Of a stretch of 64,000 bases of DNA, positions 57,996 to 64,000 are shown in pieces (position 1 is the stretch's first letter; every line of letters begins with the position of its first letter). The notes beneath the pieces are model-generated. The model was not told the origin of the DNA. It did not search any database and worked only from the letters and a program-made list of their open reading frames with translations. This stretch comes from Faecalicatena contorta (GTDB lineage Bacteria > Bacillota > Clostridia > Lachnospirales > Lachnospiraceae), in assembly GCF_039521745.1 (NCBI RefSeq), contig NZ_BAAACT010000050.1; one strand, given 5' to 3'. The position numbers and the translations under genes are program-made.

Positions 57996-58109
57996 ATGTT
58001 GGGAGGCTTTTAGAAATTACAGGGAAAGGCCGCTCTCGCAGAGATGGGATGCGGCCGGAGAGAGGAACAAAGGCAGGGCCCTTTTTGGCAGCGGGGAACT
58101 GTCCGGCTG

Positions 58110-58167
58110 AAAGCCGGCAATATCCGCAGATATGTATATACAATATCGCAGGAGATGCCGGCTTTTT
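58110..58167 (+). terminator. Possible terminator after the BceB-type gene
   Basis: AAAGCCGGCA ... TGCCGGCTTTTT, 10-bp stem with a 36-nt loop. The long loop makes it less certain, but T-rich sequence follows. Confidence 0.45.
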
Positions 58168-58212
58168 GCGCTGCCGCTTCATTAAGATCTGAGGAATCTG
58201 TAACAGTCAATT

Positions 58213-58395
58213 TTATTCCCAGTGAAATATATTTTCTGCATAGGGAAGTTTATCTGCATCTTCCTGTTCCATTTCCAGGTATTTCAACGCGATCTCTACA
58301 CCGGCCTTCATGCAGTGAACACATTCACTCTGACGGTCATCATTCCAGTAACCGTGATTACGGTGGATAATTATCCCCTGATCCCGCTTCCGCAA
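58213..58395 (-). CDS. Small Cys-containing protein, 60 aa
   Basis: A TTG start (58395) has AGGAG 5 nt upstream; no ATG is available. It contains CVHCMKAGVEIALKYLEMEQ. The open frame runs upstream for more residues (DAEREQESLL), so the start is uncertain. It lies 31 nt after the MATE gene. No function. Confidence 0.45.
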   Translation of the reverse strand: MRKRDQGIIIHRNHGYWNDDRQSECVHCMKAGVEIALKYLEMEQEDADKLPYAENIFHWE

Positions 58396-58426
58396 GAGAC
58401 TCTCCTGCTCCCGCTCAGCGTCCCAT

Positions 58427-59749
58427 TTATCTCACCCTCCGCCGATAATAAAGATACCCGATCCCATCCGCAAGCAGCCATCCTATGGGGACAGCTGCCC
58501 AGATTCCGGTTACTCCGATCCACGGAACAGCGGAAAGGATGTATGCCAGAATGACGCGGCTTCCAAGGGATGCCGCAGTCAGGATGACAGACATGCCCGG
58601 TTTTTTGATTGCTCTGTAGAAGCCGTAGAACAGGAAGAGAAAACCGATCAGGAAGTAAAAGCTGCCTTCAATTCTCAGATAGCTTATACCTACGGCGAGT
58701 ATCTCCGTCTCCTGGGGTTTTACAAACAGCAGGAGAAGTGGTTTTGCGAAGATAAAGACGCCTGCCGATATTAACAGGCAGAAAATGAGTACGAGCAGTA
58801 CTGCATTTTTGATCCCTTCCCGGATACGCTCTTTTCTGCCTGCGCCATAGTTCTGTGCCACAAAGGTGGAAAATGCATTTCCAAAATCCTGTACCGGCAT
58901 ATAGGCGAAGGAGTCGATCTTTACCGCGGCGGAAAAGGCCGCCATTACGATCGTGCCGAAGCTGTTTACCAGGCCCTGCACCATCAGAATTCCGAAATTC
59001 ATGACCGACTGCTGGATGCAGGTAAGGAAGGACAGTTGAAAAATGTCTTTTAATACAGGCAGATTCCATCTGAAATGCCTTCGGCCGGGCATCATATCAC
59101 GGAACCTCAGCATGACATAGAGACAGATTCCGGCCGCGGATACATACTGTGACAGCACCGTTGCCCCTGCCGCCCCTGCAACGCCCATTTTTAAAACCAG
59201 TACGAAATACAGATCCAGGCAAATATTCAAAACGGCCGAGATTCCGAGAAATACAAGGGGAACCGTAGAGTTGCCCAGGGCGCGAAGACATGAGGCAAAA
59301 AAGTTGTACAGGAACGTTGCCGGCAGTCCCCAGAAAATCACCCAGAGATAATCTCGCATCATTCCGTAAATCTCCCCCGGCACCTGCATAAGCCGGAGAA
59401 TCAGATCAATTCCCCCGAATACAATCGCGATAACAAGCACCGTTACACCGCCGATCAGTATAAAAGACATAAACACGCCATTTTTCAGGCCGTCCATGTC
59501 CTTTTTTCCAAAACATAGGGAGAATTCTACGCCGCTCCCCATACACAGCCCCAGCAGAATTGATGTCAGAAATGTCATCAACGTGTAGGAAGCACCGACT
59601 GCCGCCAGTGCCTCCTTCCCTAAAAATTGTCCTACAATTAGAGTATCAACAATATTGTACAGCTGCTGAAGCAGATTTCCCGCCATCATCGGCAGGGCAA
59701 ACCAGATCAGAGATTTTCTGATACTGCCTTCCGTAAAATCCCGATTCAT
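58427..59749 (-). CDS. MATE family efflux transporter
   Basis: 440 aa, twelve predicted helices. FALPMMAGNLLQQLYNIVDT at the N-terminus and VQDFGNAFSTFVAQNYGAG in the second half are MATE features. Exports cationic drugs or metabolites in exchange for sodium or protons. Normal length; substrate unknown. Confidence 0.92.
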   Translation of the reverse strand: MNRDFTEGSIRKSLIWFALPMMAGNLLQQLYNIVDTLIVGQFLGKEALAAVGASYTLMTFLTSILLGLCMGSGVEFSLCFGKKDMDGLKNGVFMSFILIGGVTVLVIAIVFGGIDLILRLMQVPGEIYGMMRDYLWVIFWGLPATFLYNFFASCLRALGNSTVPLVFLGISAVLNICLDLYFVLVLKMGVAGAAGATVLSQYVSAAGICLYVMLRFRDMMPGRRHFRWNLPVLKDIFQLSFLTCIQQSVMNFGILMVQGLVNSFGTIVMAAFSAAVKIDSFAYMPVQDFGNAFSTFVAQNYGAGRKERIREGIKNAVLLVLIFCLLISAGVFIFAKPLLLLFVKPQETEILAVGISYLRIEGSFYFLIGFLFLFYGFYRAIKKPGMSVILTAASLGSRVILAYILSAVPWIGVTGIWAAVPIGWLLADGIGYLYYRRRVR

Positions 59750-59775
59750 GTTATCTCACCCGATAAGGCACGCTG

Positions 59776-61365
59776 TTAATCCAATATCTCTACAGCCGCC
59801 CGCTCAATCGGCAGACCTGCCACATACCTCTCCATAAACTTTTCAAAGCCTTCCACATCTTTCAGATCCGGCTCGAGTGTCACAGACTTCTCGTCTGCAA
59901 ATATCTTCTGCGCCAGATAGGCATCCAGTGTCTCGCCCGCCTCTTTGTTCTTCATATAGGAAGCCAGCAGTGCAATGCCCCAAGCGCCGCCCTCTCCTGC
60001 CGTCTCCATGACAGATACCGGCACCTTTGTCGCCGCTGCCATGATTCTCTGTCCCACACCGGCTGTCTTGAACAGCCCGCCGTGTCCCAGAATCTGGTCA
60101 AGCTCCACACCGTCGTTGTAGAGGATGTCCATCCCCAGCTTCAGAGCGCCCAGGCAGGTGAACAGATGGGAACGCATAAAGTTAGCCAGCGTAAACTTAC
60201 TTTCGGATGTCCTCGCAAACAGCGGGCTTCCTTTCTCAAAACCGGTAATGTGCTCACCTGAGAAATAGCAGTAGGAAAGCAGTCCGCCGCAGTCCGCATC
60301 GCCTTCCAGCGCCTTATTATACAGAGTCCCATATAGCTTGTTCATGTCTGCTTCCATGCCCATAGCTTCTGAAAACTCTTTAAACAGATTCACCCATGCA
60401 TTCAAATCGGATGTACAATTATTGGAGTGTACCATGGCCACAAGATCCCCTGCGGGTGTCGTCACCATATCGATCTCCGGATATACTTTGGAAAGCTCTC
60501 TTTCCAGAACAACCATAGCGAAAACAGAGGTTCCGGCCGATACATTAGCCGTACGCTTTGCGACGCTGTTTGTTGCCGCCATACCCGTGCCGGCATCACT
60601 CTCCGGCGGACACAGTGGAATGCCTGCTTTCAAGGTACCTGTCACATCCAGCAGTTTTGCCCCATCTTCGCTAAGCACGCCTGCATCTTCCCCTGCCACC
60701 AGTACTTCCGGAAGCAGTGCTTCCAAGTTCCATGGGTATCCGCACTCTTTTACAAGTTCGTCGAACTGGCCTATCATGTGACGGTTAAAGTCCTTCCTCT
60801 CTACATCAATCGGGAACATGCCGGAAGCCTCGCCGATGCCAAGCACCTTTCTGCCCGTCAGCTGCCAGTGCACATACCCGGCCAGCGTTGTAAAGAAATC
60901 AACATCTTTCACATGCTCTTCCCCATTCAGGATCGCCTGGTAAAGATGCGCGATACTCCATCTCTGCGGAATATTATACTGAAATACCTCTGTCAGCTTC
61001 TCAGAAGCCTGTCCGGTGATATTATTGCGCCATGTACGGAACGGTGTCAGCAGCTCTCCGTCTTTATTAAAAGGAAGGTAGCCGTGCATCATGCCGCTAA
61101 ACCCGATGGAACCGATTGTTTCCAGTGCCAGCCCATATGTAGCCTTTACACTGCCTGCCAGATCCTGGTAGCAATCCTGCAGCCCCTTCCATACAGCATC
61201 AAGGCTGTATGTCCAGATATCGTTCACGTACTGGTTCTCCCAATCGTGACTGCCTGATGCAAGAACCTTACCGGCCTCATCCACCAGTACGGCTTTAATC
61301 CTTGTAGAGCCAAATTCAATTCCCAGAGCGGTCTTTCCCGCAGTAATGATTTCTTTTGCTTCCAT
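59776..61365 (-). CDS. FGGY-family carbohydrate kinase
   Basis: 529 aa. ALGIEFGSTRIKAVLVDEAG (ATP-binding phosphate loop), GFSGMMHGYLPFNKDG, TPFRTWRNN (substrate region), LGHGGLFKT and METAGEGGAWGIALLASY (second FGGY signature). Phosphorylates a ketopentose or similar sugar such as xylulose or ribulose. The gene lies near rhaB and a ribulose-phosphate-epimerase-like gene, in keeping with pentose/deoxyhexose catabolism. Ribulokinase or xylulokinase cannot be separated here. Confidence 0.88.
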   Translation of the reverse strand: MEAKEIITAGKTALGIEFGSTRIKAVLVDEAGKVLASGSHDWENQYVNDIWTYSLDAVWKGLQDCYQDLAGSVKATYGLALETIGSIGFSGMMHGYLPFNKDGELLTPFRTWRNNITGQASEKLTEVFQYNIPQRWSIAHLYQAILNGEEHVKDVDFFTTLAGYVHWQLTGRKVLGIGEASGMFPIDVERKDFNRHMIGQFDELVKECGYPWNLEALLPEVLVAGEDAGVLSEDGAKLLDVTGTLKAGIPLCPPESDAGTGMAATNSVAKRTANVSAGTSVFAMVVLERELSKVYPEIDMVTTPAGDLVAMVHSNNCTSDLNAWVNLFKEFSEAMGMEADMNKLYGTLYNKALEGDADCGGLLSYCYFSGEHITGFEKGSPLFARTSESKFTLANFMRSHLFTCLGALKLGMDILYNDGVELDQILGHGGLFKTAGVGQRIMAAATKVPVSVMETAGEGGAWGIALLASYMKNKEAGETLDAYLAQKIFADEKSVTLEPDLKDVEGFEKFMERYVAGLPIERAAVEILD

Positions 61366-61735
61366 GCTTATTAAACACCCTTTCCTACTTATTCAGAATT
61401 GTCTCCTTACTTCCAGGCCTTCTTTTCGTGCTATTTTACAGAACTCCTGAATTAACTCTATTTTATCCTTTCCGGGTATTTAATACAACTATTTTTTAAC
61501 AAAGTTTTTCACAGCATTCAAGAATGCTCCCTATTGACGATTACAAATCACGCCTTAGTCAGTATCAAGAAATGAAATGTAGGTGACAAGCAGATTTGCC
61601 GATGAATTGGACACGAAAGATAATATGTCAGATAAACGAAAAACAGAAATAACATACTTATAGTGGATTATGTGAATTATATTAAATTACTCCAACTCAC
61701 AAAGGGCTGGAGTAATTCAAGATTTTACCGCATTA
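61366..61735. other. 370-bp spacer without genes
   Basis: AT-rich region upstream of the FGGY kinase start. The first 150 nt presumably hold the kinase promoter; no strong box was found. A 10-bp inverted repeat (61685-61717) is listed apart. Nothing else is seen. Confidence 0.5.
61685..61717 (-). terminator. Possible terminator after the kinase remnant
   Basis: AATTACTCCA/TGGAGTAATT, 10 bp with a 13-nt loop, then TTTAATAT on the minus strand. It lies downstream of the pseudogene and rhaB. Confidence 0.4.
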
Positions 61736-61960
61736 TTATTTGCCGGTTACTTTCTGCAGTATTTTGGATGCTTGACCGGTAATGCTATTTCTCCATGTAC
61801 GGAACGCTGTCAGTAGCTCTCCGACCTTATATAAATGTAAGGTAGCCGTGGCATCATACCGCTGAATCCAATAACGCCGATCTTCTCCATATCCAGTCCA
61901 TATGTAGCATTTACATATCCCTCCATATCCTGATAGCACGCTGCAATACAATATCTAATC
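61736..61960 (-). pseudogene. Remnant of a second FGGY kinase
   Basis: In two frames the segment gives CYQDMEGYVNATYGLDMEKI, then GVIGFSGMMPRLP and, after a frameshift, GELLTAFRTWRNSITGQAS. This matches residues about 65-145 of the intact kinase at 59776 (CYQDLAGSVKATYGL; GSIGFSGMMHGYLP; GELLTPFRTWRNN). No start or catalytic end is left. Confidence 0.8.
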
Positions 61961-62016
61961 TGAGAACAGTAATAAAACAAACAATATACGTTTTCAAAAA
62001 ACGCGAAGATGAATGT

Positions 62017-63459
62017 TCAGGCAATGGGTGAAGTACCCCCTTTGCCAGGACTAAACTCCTGAACATCAAAGGATTTATATACACACTCTCTTGCATCACG
62101 CAGACTTTTCCACACCTTCTTTTCCAGCATCTGTACCATAAGATTACCGATTGCGGTTGCCTCTGCCGGCCCGGCCAGAACCTTTTTTCCCGTCGCCTCT
62201 GCCGTCAGCTGATTAAGATATGCTGCGTTTGAACCGCCTCCTACTACATGAAGCTGCCCATATTCACAACCCATCTGATTCTCTAACTCTTTTACCGTGT
62301 CCTGATAACACCTTGCAAGGCTCCGGTATATTACGCGTGCATAGTCGCCCGGTGTCTGCGGAAGCTCACCTGCTTCCGATATGGAACTCTGCTTTTTACA
62401 CTGTGCATATATTGCCTTCATCATGGATTCAGGCGCAAGAAATTCTAACGCATTACAGTCTACGATGGTAGAAATCCCTGATTTTTCTGCCAGAGTACAA
62501 AGTTCTGCAAACGAATAAGCATCCTGCAATTCTTTTTTTACGCTCTGAATCATCCACAGCCCCATAATATTTTTCAGGTAACGGAAACGGTATTCATATC
62601 CCCCTTCATTGGTGAAATTGAGTCTCCTGCTCCCAGGCGAGCAGTCCGCATCCATCCTCTCCACTCCCATCAGTGACCATGTCCCTGAGCTGATATACAT
62701 TGTCCGGTCCTCATGTGATGGAACCGCCAGAACCGCCGAACCGGTATCATGAGTTGCCGGAAGCACAACCTCACATTCAAAACCGACTAATTCGCAGATT
62801 TCCCGGGAAAATTTCCCAAGCCTGGTTCCCGGCGTTCGTATCTGCTGGAAAATCTTCCCGGGATATCCCAGCCGGGCAATCAGCTCCCGGTCCCAGTCTT
62901 TTGTTTTTGCATTGACCAGCTGTGTCGTGGTCGCATTCGTGTACTCAGCTGCCTTTATACCTGTTAAAAGATAATGCAGATAATCTGGCATTAAAAGCAA
63001 TGTATCCGCCTGCTGGAGATTATCCGGATACTGCATCTTCAATGCCATAAGCTGATATACTGTATTAAACATCAGCTTCTGAATTCCAGTACGCGCATAT
63101 AACTCCTCTTCCGAAATCTCACGGTACACCTCTTTGTCCATGCCATTCGTTCTTGCATCCCGATAGCCGACTGCATTTCCGATCCTCCGACCGTCCTCAT
63201 CCAACAATACAAAATCATTCCCCCACGTGTCAATTCCCATGCTTTCTGGAATCTTCCCCATCTCACGGCATTTTTTTAATCCGGCGATCACCTCTTTAAA
63301 CAACTGATCTACATCCCAACAAAGGGATCCATTGATTTCTTTCATTCCATTTTGAAAACGGTGAACTTCCTGTATCTGCATTTTCCCATTTTCCAGCCAG
63401 CCCAGCATATGGCGCCCGCTTGATGCCCCGATGTCTACCGCCAGATAATATCTAATCAT
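62017..63459 (-). CDS. rhaB: Rhamnulokinase
   Basis: 480 aa. LAVDIGASSGRHMLGWLENG, DVDQLFKEVIAGLKKC, MGIDTWGNDFVLLDEDGRRI and YRDARTNGM are RhaB hallmarks. STGTWSLMG appears as SSGTWSLMG, and the C-terminal VVGGGSNAAYLNQLTAEATG is the usual FGGY signature. Phosphorylates L-rhamnulose at O-1. No rhaA or rhaD is visible; they could lie outside the window. Confidence 0.92.
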   Translation of the reverse strand: MIRYYLAVDIGASSGRHMLGWLENGKMQIQEVHRFQNGMKEINGSLCWDVDQLFKEVIAGLKKCREMGKIPESMGIDTWGNDFVLLDEDGRRIGNAVGYRDARTNGMDKEVYREISEEELYARTGIQKLMFNTVYQLMALKMQYPDNLQQADTLLLMPDYLHYLLTGIKAAEYTNATTTQLVNAKTKDWDRELIARLGYPGKIFQQIRTPGTRLGKFSREICELVGFECEVVLPATHDTGSAVLAVPSHEDRTMYISSGTWSLMGVERMDADCSPGSRRLNFTNEGGYEYRFRYLKNIMGLWMIQSVKKELQDAYSFAELCTLAEKSGISTIVDCNALEFLAPESMMKAIYAQCKKQSSISEAGELPQTPGDYARVIYRSLARCYQDTVKELENQMGCEYGQLHVVGGGSNAAYLNQLTAEATGKKVLAGPAEATAIGNLMVQMLEKKVWKSLRDARECVYKSFDVQEFSPGKGGTSPIA

Positions 63460-63673
63460 CTTAGATTTCCCCCTTCTCTGTCAAAAATTACTATATACTA
63501 TTGAACCCATTTTCTTATTATCAATGGATTAACGTCCTGTTTTATCTGCAACACACAGCTGACAGGCTCCGGGGAGCCTGTCGTTTGTGGTATAATCATT
63601 TATAATGAATCACAAAAATATCCAATCAAGATACAGAATCCGGGTAAACTTTAAATAAGGTGGCCTGCTGCGT

Positions 63674-64000
63674 TCAATGAACGATATTTCTTAATTTATT
63701 CAACGCCGCATCTAAACTCATTTCGTTATTAAACACGCTGGAAGTTCCGGCGACAAAGATATCCGCCCCCGCCCTCCGCATCTTTTCTGCATTCTCGAAG
63801 CTGACATTTCCATCTGCTTCTATTTCTATCTTCTCTTTCCCATTTGTATTCAGATAAGCTCTTACTTCTTTGATTTTATTTAATGACTGAGGAATCAATT
63901 TCTGTCCTGCAAATCCCGGATTTACAGTCATGATCAGTATACCGTCCAAATCATCCAGCAGCCATTTCAATACTTCAACCGGTGTTCCCGGATTGATCGC
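63674..64000 (-). CDS. Ribulose-phosphate 3-epimerase-like protein, partial
   Basis: The frame is open at the right edge of the window. AINPGTPVEVLKWLLDDLDG, ILIMTVNPGFAGQKLIPQSL, IEIEADGNVSFENAEKMRRA and GADIFVAGTSSVF are TIM-barrel motifs of Rpe/AlsE-type epimerases, with the catalytic Asp in EADGN. About the last 109 residues are present; the start lies beyond 64000. Interconverts pentulose or hexulose phosphates. Confidence 0.88.
   Translation of the reverse strand, partial: AINPGTPVEVLKWLLDDLDGILIMTVNPGFAGQKLIPQSLNKIKEVRAYLNTNGKEKIEIEADGNVSFENAEKMRRAGADIFVAGTSSVFNNEMSLDAALNKLRNIVH

Noticed and set aside
60427..61257. Plus-strand ORF of 276 codons
   Set aside because: Antisense shadow of the FGGY kinase, with His/Cys-rich composition typical of reverse frames.
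63540..63620. Hairpin GACAGGCT/AGCCTGTC with TATAAT nearby
   Set aside because: No T-run on the gene strand and no -35 box at proper spacing; too weak to list as terminator or promoter.

Overview
The window looks like the chromosome of a Gram-positive, anaerobic, spore-forming gut Clostridium of the Lachnospiraceae type. The reasons are strong AGGAGG ribosome binding sites on nearly every gene, a sporulation-type YtaF membrane protein, DUF4474 and DUF5685 family proteins, and a dense set of Firmicutes-style BcrAB-like transporters with OmpR-type two-component systems. The organism assignment is inferred from protein families, not from a marker gene. No rRNA, tRNA or CRISPR array was seen.

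Region 1 (1 to about 24,017) is the right part of a temperate phage that extends beyond the left edge. From right to left it holds a large serine integrase (22443-23990), a zinc-ribbon membrane protein, a degenerate ImmA-like protein, a CI/S24 repressor (20161-21024) facing a small Cro-like gene across an operator array, and then a zone of small cargo and regulator genes (14.3-19.8 kb). That zone contains a duplicated XRE regulator module, three small membrane proteins, a 27-residue hydrophobic peptide and a 377-bp non-coding segment bounded by inverted repeats. After it comes the leftward early operon: Rad50-like ATPase, RecT, MBL nuclease, SSB, ERCC4-type nuclease, DUF4373-like replication protein, AEP primase-DnaB helicase fusion and sigma factor. 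Two HNH-type homing endonuclease genes have entered the recombination block. One sits inside an MBL gene that now has a duplicated start and a 5-nt insertion in its metal-binding motif.

The integrase end lies inside an M23 peptidase gene (24012-24796), which is cut off at the start of its catalytic domain; the missing half should lie at the far end of the phage. Region 2 (24.9-37.5 kb) carries ytaF, a YkgJ-type protein, dus and an EamA exporter. It then has a TCS-ABC cassette (regulator, ATPase, permease, kinase; 28.4-31.8 kb), an ECF sigma/ABC operon (32-35.3 kb) and a DnaJ/DUF5685 group.

Region 3 (37.6-42.5 kb) holds a second TCS-ABC cassette with the same gene order. Around it lie three copies of an unfamiliar palindromic element. 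In each copy, arms of 105-107 bp enclose two hairpins, one with an invariant core (GAAATCTGATGATTTC), followed by a conserved 3' block. The stems differ between copies but stay complementary, the pattern expected if a folded RNA or DNA structure is being kept. This is the best candidate in the window for something undescribed.

Region 4 (42.5-48.1 kb) is a branched-chain amino acid ABC operon (livJHMGF) followed by a cytidylate-kinase-like gene. Region 5 (48.3-58 kb) has a DUF4474 protein with a Cys-Pro-rich repeat tail, an OmpR/HK pair and a DedA protein. It also has an AgrC-like kinase whose partner LytTR regulator carries an in-frame TAG, with a LytTR-like palindrome between that regulator and a BceAB-type transporter. 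Region 6 (58-64 kb) has a MATE pump, an FGGY kinase, a decayed fragment of a second FGGY kinase, rhamnulokinase and the end of a ribulose-phosphate-3-epimerase-like gene.
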